DNA of 64,000 bases from Ophiura sarsii (Eukaryota > Echinodermata > Ophiuroidea > Amphilepidida > Ophiuridae). The notes beneath the pieces are model-generated. The model made no database searches and was not told where the DNA came from. It saw only the letters and a program-made list of their open reading frames with translations. The DNA is taken from NCBI GenBank assembly GCA_035610835.1, contig CM069449.1, positions 7,276,542 to 7,340,541 on the forward strand, given 5' to 3'. Position numbers and translations under genes: made by a program. This document shows positions 19,197-31,700 of the stretch, piece after piece; positions within the stretch are counted from its first letter, which is position 1, and every line of letters begins with the position of its first letter.

Positions 19197-19948
19197 CTGA
19201 TATTAATGGAAAAGTGTTGTAAATGTAAAAATCAAAAACCGTACATATTTAAACACATGTATAACTTTGATTTTGAATATATGTGATGTGATTAAGCAAG
19301 ATGAGTCAGAACCCGCAAATATCGATTTTGAGATATAACCAAACAAAGGTTATAATTACTTCTGTTTTCTATTGTACGCCTTACAATTGCCTCATATCTT
19401 TGGAAGTATTGCCCATAATGTGACATTTTAGACTTCAGACTCATTTTACTTGATCGCATCATATGTGATGCAGCACATCAAAATTGGGGGCTGTGTGTTT
19501 TTCAAGACATATATGAAAACGGACAAAAGAAAATAATAAGAATTTAGGAGTCATTTTTTTTCACTCGTAAAATCTGAATGCGTTGATAAATTTTGTGTCA
19601 TTTCAAAGATTAGAAAATGCTCTGAGAGCACACAATAAACTCAAAATTGACTTCACCTGCAAAGTCCCCCTTTTTGATGATCACACAATATGGTTTAACT
19701 AAGCAAAATTCCCGAAAATGTGTTGAACTTAAATATGTGCCTAACTCGTCAAAATATGGGGGTAATTTAACTCACGTTTAACTAAACTCCTGCATCAATT
19801 GTTTGTCGTTACCTTCCTCTTGTGATACCAATGAATTAAATGAATAGACTTTTTCAAATATAAGACTTTTCTATTGACTAGCGAAACTCAATTAAATACA
19901 CGTGAGGATCTAGCAAATGATACCAGCCGAGTAAGTGAAGTGAATAAA

Positions 19949-20246
19949 TAATATATAGACTCGGACAAACTGGCATGAATTAAATTAACAAAGACCTTAA
20001 AAATACAAGGACTCGAACCCGGTCATCCTAATTCACTATCGCGGCGAAGGATTACCCACTAGACCATAGAGGCTGTGTTAACACGGGCACCTGATGAACG
20101 AGCACTAATCACTAAGTCTTTTGTAGAGAATTTCAAGCGGCCGAAATACATTTAGTTCTATAGCAAATTAGGATGAACGGGTTCTGTGTATTTTCTGTGT
20201 ATTTTTAAGGTCTTAGTTAATTTAATTCACGCTAGTCTATATATTA
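19949..20246. mobile_element. Inverted-repeat element enclosing a tRNA-like sequence
   Basis: TATAGAC at the left and GTCTATA at the right bound arms that share GTGAATTAAATTAACTAAGA (left copy ATGAATTAAATTAACAAAGA) and CCTTAAAAATACA. Between them the minus strand carries an A box (TGGTCTAGTGGGTAAT) and B box (GGTTCGAGTCC) at about 20010-20075. A pol III unit inside a transposon-like inverted repeat is unusual. Confidence 0.6.
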
Positions 20247-20576
20247 TGTACTATTTTCTACTATTGAGTTAATAACAAAGACAAATGGATTTAATTAATG
20301 ACTATATTCATGTATTGTATGTAGCATTAGCATTTTTGCAGGATGTCCCTAAGGTTTTGTGATACCTTTTTAAAGCTTTATATCTCCGGTAAAATAATCC
20401 CCCGTGTAACACTTAAAACATATTTACACATAGCGAACAAAAAATGTCCCTATGTTCTCAAATCTGACCATAATTATGGTACGTTTTGATTTTAAATGAG
20501 CTTCTAAAATGATATTTCTGGACATATACATGTGCAATTGGATAGAAATGAAGTAAAACCCCTTAAAATTCCCCTA

Positions 20577-20990
20577 AAATTTTTAGTTTTGAAATTATTG
20601 ACCAAAAAGTGCTAAAAATGTGAATTTTGAGATATTTTATCCCAAAATTCACATTTTTAGCACTTTTTGGTCAATAATTTCAAAACTAAAAATGTTAAAG
20701 GCAAACAAAAAAAACACTTCCTAGATAATTGAATTAAGATGCTTTCTGTAAAATTTTAGAATTTTTTACCTAAAAATTATTTTGTTAGGTTGTTAATAAA
20801 ATTTAGGCAAAAAAGAGGCATTTTTGGGCAAAAATATAAAAATCACGATTTTTGATACGAAAAATGGATTCCCCGACTCATTTCATTCAAAAAAGTGTAT
20901 ACTTTTATGTACAACCCATAAATAGTTTGAAAGTTACAGTGCTTGACAAATTCATAAAACGACACTTGACAGCCCCCTTAATCCAACAAG
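20577..20990. mobile_element. Foldback-element relative, right arm longer than left
   Basis: A palindrome of about 120 bases is centred near 20637 (CACTTTTTGGTCAATAATTT on the right and its mirror on the left). The right arm continues with words shared with the intact foldback element at 50014-50715: AAAAATGGATTCCCCGACTC, TATACTTTTATGTACA, AAGTTACAGTGCTTGA. The left arm is truncated. Confidence 0.7.
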
Positions 20991-21006
20991 GCCAATTTTT
21001 TTTATT

Positions 21007-21304
21007 GTGTTGCCCTCAGCGACCGACCCTAAAATCTTTTTTCTTTTTTTAAGATTTAAATTGTACCGAAGTTATCAAATATTACTGTTTTCTGCTTGAA
21101 ATGAATAAGTTTGCTTGAAAAGATTGCTTTTAAACTATTATCACACTAGAAACCGTAGTCAAATTAAAATCAAATTTGTTCTTGTCATGAACCATGTACG
21201 GTCCATCGGTAATATTTGTCAGCAAAAAAAGAAAAGAAAGAAAAAGATGTAAAATTAACTGACCGACTCCAAACTTCAAGATTTTTGGCACTTGAGGGCA
21301 ACAC
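21007..21304. mobile_element. Small inverted-repeat element, GTGTTGCCCTCA ends
   Basis: GTGTTGCCCTCA (21007) and TGAGGGCAACAC (ending 21304) are exact mirrors. Inside each is a GACCGACCCTAAAATCTT / CAAGATTTTTGG-type segment. A broken relative begins at 41578. Non-coding. Confidence 0.6.
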
Positions 21305-21309
21305 ACCAA

Positions 21310-22734
21310 CAACAACAAATGTGCCTAACGCTCTGACGTCGCCCATCCTCAACCTGACCTGAAGTATATACTGTATAATGTAATTATTTTGTGGTCTAGT
21401 TAAGTTATGTGCACACAGAAACTGAAATGAATGGAGGAATATATTCTGTACTGTATTTATCATGAATAAATTATACATTTTGTGTATGTAGCTGGAAGCT
21501 ATGCTTATCCTGATATCTGTTACGTGGATTGTTCATTTATTTTGCATTATGGTGTCCATTCTATTGTCTATATGAATCTGAGGAGGGGGAGGGCTTGTCT
21601 GGATAGGGGGCAGTGAAATATCATGATGTAAGGCCAAAAAGAAGAAAAAATCTGTACCACATACCTCGCGCATGAGTCACTTACGCCGCATAACCCTACA
21701 TGATGAGCCAGATTTTAATTTTTTAATTTTTTAGTTATCCTTGAAAAAAATGGGCCAAAAACACAATAAAAATAAAAATAAATAATGTTCGCATTTAGCA
21801 TAGCTCCGTATAGTGTATCAAGTTTTGTCTCTTAGAATTGGGTCAAAATGATTAGCATGGTATGTAGCCTTGACCAGGCTTCTAAAATCATTAAAAATAA
21901 CGCAGTCCCATATAATTGTCCGTAACCATCTGATGTTGCTAACACCATAACACGGAAATCCCACCCTTCTCTATTAAGCTGATTATAGCATGCTAAGACA
22001 AGTGACATAGGATTTACGAGCTGAGAGCTGTGCTGAACACGAAGCCTTGCACATTCTGCAATGCCAATCTAATGTTTCACTTTATAAAACTCATGGAAAT
22101 CTAACGGTTTTTCGTGGGGTAAATATTCCCAAATATGGCGAATATGTATTATTCATAAGGTATAACATCCAATCAGAAAAGACAAGCAGCCTTTGACCGG
22201 TAAACATCGTAAATATTCATTAATTGCGCTATTAAGACACTAGTGGAGGCGGGTCAACATGTTTATGCAATTAGCATAAATTACTTCACCAGTCATAACA
22301 GATTGTACAAGGCTCAGTCGAACTTCGTTCTCCCGCGATGGTATTTCAATGGCGATCACTACACAGTTTACACCGGGCGAAGTGTTTCAGTGAGTAATTG
22401 GTGGGTCAGTGAAGGGGGCGGCAATTTGGATGCTAAGTTTATCGCACTAAATAAATAAGCTCGTAGGACTTGTTATTATTTATTAATATCAGTATGCACA
22501 AGGAGTTTGGTATATAATAGCCCGGACTACTACAACCCAATATAAAGCCCAGTAGAAAGCCTGATCAAGGCTACATGGTATGAGATATTTTAGAACATTT
22601 CCCTTATGCCAACACTAATTAATCATCACCTCACACCGTATAATCAGATTAACCCTAACTCTCCGGGCGTGTTTTTGTGAATTTAACTATCAGGGGAGAA
22701 AAACGGGTCAAATTTGAGGGGAAAATCAGTATCC
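21310..22734. other. Intergenic stretch, nothing recognised
   Basis: Ordinary AT-rich sequence. The ORFs are short and look random. It has a few alternating AT tracts and no inverted-repeat pair that I can bound. Confidence 0.4.
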
Positions 22735-22802
22735 GCATGCACTGCGGATCGAACCAGGGCGCGTGCGTGAAAGTGCAAGTCTGATGCTCTACCGCACTGT
22801 CG
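22735..22802 (-). repeat. tRNA-derived SINE head
   Basis: On the minus strand GTGCGGTAGAGCATCAGACT (A box) is followed by GCCCTGGTTCGATCCGCAG (B box). The spacing fits a tRNA-like head but no complete acceptor stem is seen. Confidence 0.5.
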
Positions 22803-22912
22803 GGTTTTGTAGGTTCCAGGTTCATTAGGGTTAATGATTTGAATGTGTCAAGGACAAACCCCTAAGTGTGATAAGATTAGGCTCAAGCACTATTAAAGTG
22901 CTGTGTGGCGTA

Positions 22913-23640
22913 CAGGTTATATAAAAAAAATAGGACTCTGTTTCATGACGGTGTAATTCTTATTATAATCATTGGACCATGACCAATTTAGTCTCAATGT
23001 AAAGCCCAATTAATTATTATGATATCCTGAAAATATAAGATCAATCTGATGCAAAATAAGAAAACTAGCGTACTTTGCGTAAACCATGTAATTTACTGGT
23101 TTGTACAATGGGATCTACCTGGGGATCTACATTGTACAGACCAGTAAATAACATGGTTTACGTTTCAATACGTTATAATAATTGTCAACACAGTAAATAA
23201 TCTATCAGTCAATAGCAAAGTTTAGTTTGGTAATCCATTTAATTCTGGCACAAATAATACTGGCTAAAAAAATCCACAAAACAGATGCATGCACATTCTG
23301 TGCAAATTAAAAAAGTTTTGTTAAACAGTTCTCGAACCCACTGTGGATGTTTCATTGAGTTACAAATCAAGCACTTTCATGTTACTCGGCTGTTACTGTG
23401 TGAAATTTCCCATTGTACAAACTGTTACTGTGTGCATTCCCATTGTACAAACCAGTAAATGACATGGTTTACACAAAGTAAGCTAGTTTTCTTATTTTTC
23501 ATCGGATTGATCTCATATTTTCAGGATATCATAATAATTAATTGGGCTTTACATTGAGACTATAAAATTGGTCATGGTCCAATGATCATTAAGAATTACA
23601 CCGTCATGAAACAGAGTCCTAATTTTTTTGATACACCCTG
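22913..23640. mobile_element. Tc1/mariner-like foldback MITE with TA target
   Basis: CAGGTTATATAAAAAAAATA at the left mirrors CAGGGTGTATCAAAAAAATT at the right. Both then run on through GGACTCTGTTTCATGACGGT and onward for about 190 bp. TA flanks it on both sides (22911-22912, 23641-23642). A further ACATGGTTTAC/GTACAATGGGA hairpin (23085-23163) is nested at the end of the left arm. No transposase. Confidence 0.8.
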
Positions 23641-24054
23641 TACAAATTTGATGAAAAGGAAACAATATCCATTAAATAATCGACACAATTCCATGCATAC
23701 AATGTATAATATTACTAAACTGTTTAGTATTATATTGCAAGATTTATGGATCGATAACAACAACATCATTAAAATCAGGGTTAACAAAATCACAGTTCTG
23801 CAAATATGTACTGTAAATTGGACTCTTTGTGGCTTTATTTCATAAAACATCAGCTACATCACACATTTGATGAAATTGGTTCAAATGTTATCAAGAAATC
23901 ATATTTTCATACACAGATCATTAGAAAATAAGCATATACAAATGTCATAAACACATCTTTCAAGTGTTTTTCCTGTTTGGTGAATTCAATGTGCATGGCA
24001 TGAGGTAAATTGGAAGCCAAATCCAAGTATTGCTTGAAACAGATTTGTATAATT

Positions 24055-24540
24055 AACACTTTCCAGGGGTCTGCAGACGACATTCCAAAATGTCACAAAA
24101 TGTGTCAAATAATATGTGAGGTGGTCAAGCAAAATGAGTCACATGTCGGCAGTTTTAAATCTTGATATTTGTCCATCATTTATAAGCAGGTGAAAGATGC
24201 TACAGTATGGTCCAAAACCCACTAACATCAAACTTCTAGTTTTTAAGTTACAAACAGTTTATCAACTGAGAAAACAAAGTAAAACAAAAGAATTTATCAC
24301 TTCTTTTTACCTGTAACTCAAAATCAATATTCCTGACATACGACTCATTCCGCTTGATGGTATCACATTATGTCAGAATTATTGCCTTTCATTACCATAT
24401 TTGGAATTACAATTAAAATAAGTACAAACATGCGTAGTATTGGTTCGGTAATTCTTGAGATAAGACTTTGAAAGTTGGGAAAGATTTCTGAAAAATCAGT
24501 TTTTGTATTTGGTAAAACTAATAGCTGCGTGGAAAGTGTT
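24055..24540. mobile_element. MITE, AACACTTTCC family, copy 2
   Basis: It runs from AACACTTTCCAGGGG to GCGTGGAAAGTGTT. It shares its right half with the shorter copy at 5101-5329 and has an ATGAGTCACATGTCGG segment that copy lacks, so copy 1 is probably an internal deletion derivative. Confidence 0.6.
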
Positions 24541-24982
24541 ATTATGTATATGTAGCTGACTGTCAACATGCATTAACATTTAATGCGGCCGATGAAAAGA
24601 TGTCTGTTTCAGCATTAGTCAAGTTACGGAACCATTGCTACAATACAGTTTAGCACCAGGGTGTTGAATAACTTAATACAGTTTTTGTAAAATAAATACA
24701 ATAAATATATAATTATAAATAACTAAAAACTAATATTCAAACCGAAACATAAAGGCAAAGAAACGTATCGTATTGCACAATCATATGTAACACATCATGT
24801 GAAGGGTTATTTTGAGATTAGAGCAAAATAGTTAAAATATCAAGAAATTAAAAGGAAATTAGCTTCTTTTGCTCATATTTCCAAAAGTATTACTTCAATT
24901 TTCAAAAACTAGGTATCATTGAAAACCTTGTTTAATAGTTGGTCATATATTATCAAAATCTCAAATTTTTAAGTAAACAAGC

Positions 24983-25504
24983 TTAAAGGAGGTGTCCATC
25001 AAGCACAACATTGTGCATTATATGGTAGAAAAATAATTAGCGAGCCCAAATCGCGTAGATATTCACATATTTATCATGAAAACGAATAAAAACTGCTATC
25101 TGTCAACATGCCATCTATAAAAATTCGCGCCAATCCAAAGTCCCGGTATCAATGATGTCATGATTATTGGTGCTCAAATGTGCGCAAATGCATTGTATAA
25201 CTATGACTTCATAAGCCTTATCGCCAATCAGAAAAAATCCATTGATTATCCTTTTCTGATGCATTGTGGGATCCAGAACGGGGGCAGATTTTGCCCTTTT
25301 GCAATCCCACAATGCAACAGAAAAGGATAATCAATGGTGTTTTTTTTAACTTTCGATCACCACAAATTTGTAAAAATTGCATGTTGAGAGATGACAGTTT
25401 TAATCGTTTTTATGATAAAAAGTATGATGCTTTGTTCTATATAACTACGTGATGTGGGCTCGATAATTATTTTTCTAATAATGCACAATGGACACCTCCT
25501 TTAA
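24983..25504. mobile_element. MITE with TTAA target, TTAAAGGAGGTGTCC ends
   Basis: TTAAAGGAGGTGTCCAT and ATGGACACCTCCTTTAA are exact mirrors, with TTAA at both borders. Further in, GAAAAATAATTA / TAATTATTTTTC and the flanks CGAGCCC / GGGCTCG also pair. A second hairpin at about 25215-25350 (CCATTGATTATCCTTTTCTG and its mirror) is nested inside. The end of the RIIa gene lies 255 bp to the right. Confidence 0.82.
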
Positions 25505-25758
25505 CCCTTTGGCATGATGTGTCACTTATATAAAGAATATGAGTTGCTGTGAATTTTTCTTGAGATAAATATATTTTTCATTTAATAATTTGTACTAAAA
25601 TGCATTTGTATTTACAGTTATGCAAACATTTCCTTGAGAGTTCACAGTGCTGATGGATGCATCCAGGAAGAATACTGTATGATGGGAGTCAATGCAATGA
25701 TGACAAACTTAAATAGGGCTCACACATAGTAACAAGTCACTTTAAATGAGATATCCCA

Positions 25759-25790
25759 TCAACCATCAGGGGCTGGTTCAGCCAAGTCAT
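25759..25790 (-). CDS. RIIa gene last exon, form D2 (alternative)
   Basis: A strong acceptor TTTTTTCTGTGTTACAG is followed by two bases and DLAEPAPDG then TGA. The phase matches exons B and C as well. It is very short, so support is mainly the splice signal and phase. Confidence 0.4.
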
Positions 25791-28700
25791 CTGTAACACA
25801 GAAAAAACAATGCAATATAAATATGAATACATATTTATCAACCAAGAAACGCTGATAACACGAGGGCAAAATGGATATTACTTAATAATAATAACAATAA
25901 TAATCAGTATTTATTTGATATAGCGCCTTTTTCCAACAGATTCAAAGCGCTGTAATTTTGCTGCTGGTGAATAATCAGAGTCAGGTCGCATCAACTAGGG
26001 TGCTGCCGATTTCTAGCACAAACCTATCCGCACTATTAAAGATTGTAACATCTGATCCACCATTTTTAATGCAGCTCCCCAAATACCATTGGGTCGAGGA
26101 AATGTTTGATAACCGACACACCTGATCACCGATTTTGAAAGCAGGAGGAAACCGGAGAACCCAGAGAAAACCTGCGAGAGCGTGCATGGATCGTGGTAAA
26201 CCAAATGCACATAAAGCCTGCGGTCGTGCACAGAATTGAACCCGGTTTTCATTGGTGCAAGGCGAGGGAACTACCGCTGCGCCAACACGCCCCCCCCACT
26301 TGACATTTGCGACCCAATACATCAATAGATACCTCTTGCCGGATGTTCTAGTTTCTAGATATGTCTTGCAAAATATAAAGAAATTAAAAGGATCAATTTA
26401 AAGCTTAATTTTTTGCTTTGATGATTTTAAAATCAGCCATTGGATAAAAGACCCCAAGAGGTATGTTTTGATGTGATGGGTCACATTTGTGTTTTGTTAC
26501 TACTTCAAGTATTTTTAATAGGTTTCCTCTAGAATTCTCTCCAAAGTCATTGACCCAAATTTACATGTGGGAGGGGGGGGCGGGGGGGGGGGGGGGGGCA
26601 CACTATATTGGTGGATGCCTTCTAAGAATATCCAATATATATGTTCATCCCAATAAATATAATTATATTTTTAATTATTATCTATATGGGCCTTCCAAAC
26701 GGTACAATAAAAGTGTGTATTGAAAATTGTGCACCAAGTTCACGGATGTGCGTCCAATATTCGAAATATATTGACGTCCAATTGTTTTTGTGCGGTGCAG
26801 AAGATGTGCGCGTGAGTATATATGCACAGAGAAGGTCAGTTCGGGCTAACTTATCTAGTTTTTATCAAAACAGTCTGTTATATAGATAATAATAATAATA
26901 TTGAATGTCTTATTTTCGGGTGATTGCCCTCGCTATAAAAATATATTCTTGTAGCACCTGAAAATAAGACATTCAATAATTATATTATATAAATATATTT
27001 AAAAATAAATGACACAAAGCTTCTTTGCATCCAACTGACCTGAGGCTGAAACAATCTGCTTATTATTGCCCCTGTACCTCCACCTCCACCTCGTCTGGAT
27101 CTGCCTCCACACCTCCCACATCTGTTGATGGAGTTGCAACATCATCAATTATACGGTCTGTTGATCAATCAGATGGACACAGAGGAATAAATTAATGAAT
27201 AAAAAACAGAGAGAGATATTCAAATGTGATTTTTCAGTTATTATTCATATTTAGTCATCAATCTGTCTCCACAACACACATGACGCGTTGTCCATGGGTT
27301 AAAGTGACGGTAGAGCTGCACAAAAGGCATTGTTGTAAAGTGTAACATGTTGATACTATCAGAAGAGTACTGCATTCAATTCCGTTATTTGCCCACATCC
27401 GATTATGACAATACATATAACAATGCTTTACAATATAGCATTTTCAGACCAGCGAGGTCACCGATACAGTCACCGATTCACGCTCGAGTGCCTGTGAGGA
27501 CACGCCCAGTCAATATCTAATGCATAACAAGATACTGTGAGCACTAAAGCGTTCCTTATAATATACAATAGTACATTCTCGGTACTACACACATAAGCAA
27601 TTTTTATTAAAATAGCGTTTATATTAGTTTTGCATGATTAAATCACAGCATTTATTCAATTTATCTGTTACAACTTATTAAATTGTTTGCCAACAATTAA
27701 TTTATTTTTCAAAGTATTTTTTTTTCTCAAGTGTTTATTTTACTTTTCCTAGCAATTATATTTCATGTTCACAAAATAAATGTTTTTGTTATACGCACAA
27801 GTGTTTGATGATTCGCAGGCGAACGCACAATCGTTAATTGTGTCAAACGCGTATGAACTATTGTTTTTCGATGCGCAACCGTACACACAAATGTTTTTAA
27901 TGCGACGCGGACATACTATTGTAGGGGTGCGTGTACGTATGTATAAGTGTAGTTCGATGCGAACGCGTGCGCTTAAGTGTTTTTGATGCGCATGGGTACG
28001 CACAATCATGAATTGCTGCAAATGCGTAAGCACAAGTAGCACAACTTTTTCTAGGGGGGGGGGGGGCAAAAAATTGACTGTGACAGTGTCTACGGGTAGC
28101 ACAATTTGACATGGGGATGCACATGCATAACACATTGGAAGTAAAAATGTTCCCTACGGGGGGCACATACATTGACTGTCGCAGAGTCTAGGGGTAGCAC
28201 AAATTGACATGGGGATGCACATGTATAACACATTAGAAGTAAATTGTTAATGCAATCTCAGATTACTAATAGTCTCAAATAGTAGCCGAATAATGAGCAA
28301 CGACCGATTATAACTGTTAACAAATAATGTTAAAAACAAATAAACACAACGTACACTTTTACAACAAGAAGATCTTTTAAAAAATATCATTTAAAATTCA
28401 CATTTCTCTCGGGTAGCACAATTTTCCCTACGGGGGCACATACATTGACTGTTGCAGTGTCTAGGGGTAGCACAAATTGACATGGGGATGCACATGTATA
28501 ACACATTAGAAGTAAATTGTTAAGGCAATCTCAGATTACTAATAGTCTCAAATAGTAGCCGAATAATGAGCAACGACCGATTATAACTGTTAAAAATAAA
28601 ATTACACTTATATAACAAGAACAACTTTTAAAAAATTTCATTTAAAATTCACATTTCTCTCGGGTAGCACAATTTTCCCTACGGGGGGCACATACATTGA

Positions 28701-31700
28701 CTGTCGCAGTGTCTAGGGGTAGCACAAATTGACATGGGGATGCACATGTATAACACATTAGAAGTAAATTGTTAATGCAATCTCAGATTACTAATAGTCT
28801 CAAATAGTAGCCGAATAATGAGCAACGACCGATTAACTGTTAACAAATAAAGTTAAAAACAAATAAACACAACGTACACTTATACAACAAGAACAACTTT
28901 TAAAAAATATCATTTAAAATTCACATTTCTCTCGGGTAGCACAATTTTCCCTACGGGGGGGGGGGGGGGGGGGGGGCACATACATTGACTGTCGTAGTGT
29001 CTAGGGGTAGCACAAATTGACATGGGGATGCACATAACACATTGGAAGTAAATTGTTAATGCAATCTCAGATTACTAATAGTCTCAAATAGTAGCCGAAT
29101 AATGAGCAACGACCGATTATAACTGTTAACAAATAAAGTTAAAAACAAATAAACACAACGTACACTTATACAACAAGAACAACTTTTAAAAAATATCATT
29201 TACAAATTCACATTTCTCTCGGATAGCACAATTTTTTCAACGGGGGGCACATACATTGACTGTCGCAGTGTCTAGGGGTAGCACAAATTGACATGGGGAT
29301 ACACATGTATAACACATTGGAAGTAAATTGTTAATGCAATCTCAGATTACTAATAGTCTCAAATAGTAGCCGAATAATGAGCAACGACAGATTATAACTG
29401 TTAAAAATAAAATTAAACACAAATAAACACAACGTACACTTATACAACAAGAACAACTTTTAAAAAATATCATTTAAAATTCACATTTCTCTCGGGTAGC
29501 ACAATTTTCCCTACGGGGGGCACATACATTGACTGTCGCAGTGTCTATGGGTAGCACAAATTGACATGGGGATGCACATAACACATTGGAAGTAAATTGT
29601 TAAAGCAATCTCAGATTACTAATAGTCTCAAATAGTAGCCGAATAATGAGCAACGACCGTTTATAACTGTTAACAATAAAGTTAAAAACAAATAAACACA
29701 ACGTACACTTTTACAACAAGAACATCTTTAAAAAAATATCATTTAAAATTCACATTTCTCTCGGGTAGCACAATTTTCCCTACGGGGGGCACATACATTG
29801 ACTGTCGCAGTGTCTAGGGGTAGCACAAATTGACATGGGGATGCACATGTATAATACATTGGAAGTAAATTGTTAATGCAATCTCAGATTACTAATAGTC
29901 TCAAATAGTAGCCGAATAATGAGCAACGACCGATTATAACTGTTAACAAATAAAGTTAAAAACAAATAAACACAACATACACTTATACAACAAGAACAAC
30001 TTTTAAAAAATATCATTTAAAATTCACATTTCTCTCGGGTAGCACAATTTTCCCTACGGGGGGCACATACATTGACTGTCGCAGTGTCTAGGGGTAGCAC
30101 AAATTGACATGGGGATGCACATCCCATAGCAAAAAAAATGCATGTTGCTGGGAGCTACCTGGTGGTCATCGGGTGGTCACCAGGTACTACTACGTAGACC
30201 CTAAACCATGAAGTACCAGATGTCTACCGGGTAGTAATCGGGTAGACATCGGGTACATTTTCACATGCAAATTAGTAGGTACCGGGTGGTCACCAGGTGG
30301 TTACCTGGTGGCCACCCGGTGTCTTTTATGATAATTTATGCAAATTAGTTTTCAGGTTCCTGGTAGCTACCAGGAACCTATGAAGGCAACTGTTAACCAT
30401 GAGGTAGCGGATGACCACCGGATGGTTATCGGGTGGTCACCTGGTACCACTCAGTCAATATTTTTCGCGGAAATATATTTTGCACAAAAATTTAAGCTTT
30501 AAGCTTTTACAGTAACTAACATGTACCTTAATGGGGAATGCTTAGCATATAACCCATGACTCACAATCATGTCCCACACACCAACATTTACGACATGATC
30601 AAGACGAAACCTCTTATCCACGGTGTAAAGAGCCGCCAGTTGAGATTCCTTGGACACATTCTCCAAAGTATGCCACCAACACATGGCAGAAGCTAGTAGA
30701 CATCATACTTATTTAACCACACCAAATTCCAAACATCTCCCAACACTTATTTAGTGTTGTGAGCCCTTAATCCCGTCTAGGCTCTAAATATGTCACCCAA
30801 TATACCAACACACCCCCACCCCTCACACCAGATTCATTCAAAACATCACCCAAACACTTTTCCACATCACTTAAAGTGATGTGACCATTAGAGGTAAGCC
30901 AAATTTACATGGTCTATATAATGCAAGTGTATTAAGCTTACTTTTATGTAGCTTATTAAAGCTTACTATATTTACACATTTTAGTCATCTACAGTACAAT
31001 TCCAGTGACATATATTCCACATAACTGTTCTTTAGACAATAGGGATTCACAATTCACATACAAATGTCAAATACCTTCAAAAGGAACCACAATATCCATC
31101 ATATACGCTCCACATCACAACTGCCATGATCACTGCTATATAGGGCAGACAACAGCAAATTTAAAATCAGTTGGTCATCATGTGATCTTTTGCCTTGACC
31201 TTTGACCGTTTGCTGGCACCTTCCTGGGAACTCAATTTTAGAGACTAAGTTTGCTGGTACCTTCCTGGGGACTCATTTTCAGAGACTAAGTTTGCTGGCA
31301 CCTTCCTGGGAACTCATTTTTAGAGACTAAGTTTGCTGGCACCTTCCTGGGAACTCATTATGTTTCCTGGCACCTTCCTGGGAACTCGTGTGTGTTTCTG
31401 GTACCTTATTTTAGTTATCGGAAAGGTTATCAGCTAGCCGGTGTCATCGGGTGCCTTCAAAAAAGTTACCGGCATGATATCCGGTAGCCACCGGATGTCT
31501 ACTGGGTGGACACCCGGTACCTTTTTTTTTTGCTATGGGATAACACATTGGAAGTAAATTGTTAATGCAATTCCAGATTACTAATAGTCTCAAATAGTAG
31601 CCGAATAATGAGCAACGACCGATTATAACTGTTAAAAATAAAATTAAACACAAATAAACACAACGTACACTTATACAACTAGAACAACTTTAAAAAAAAA

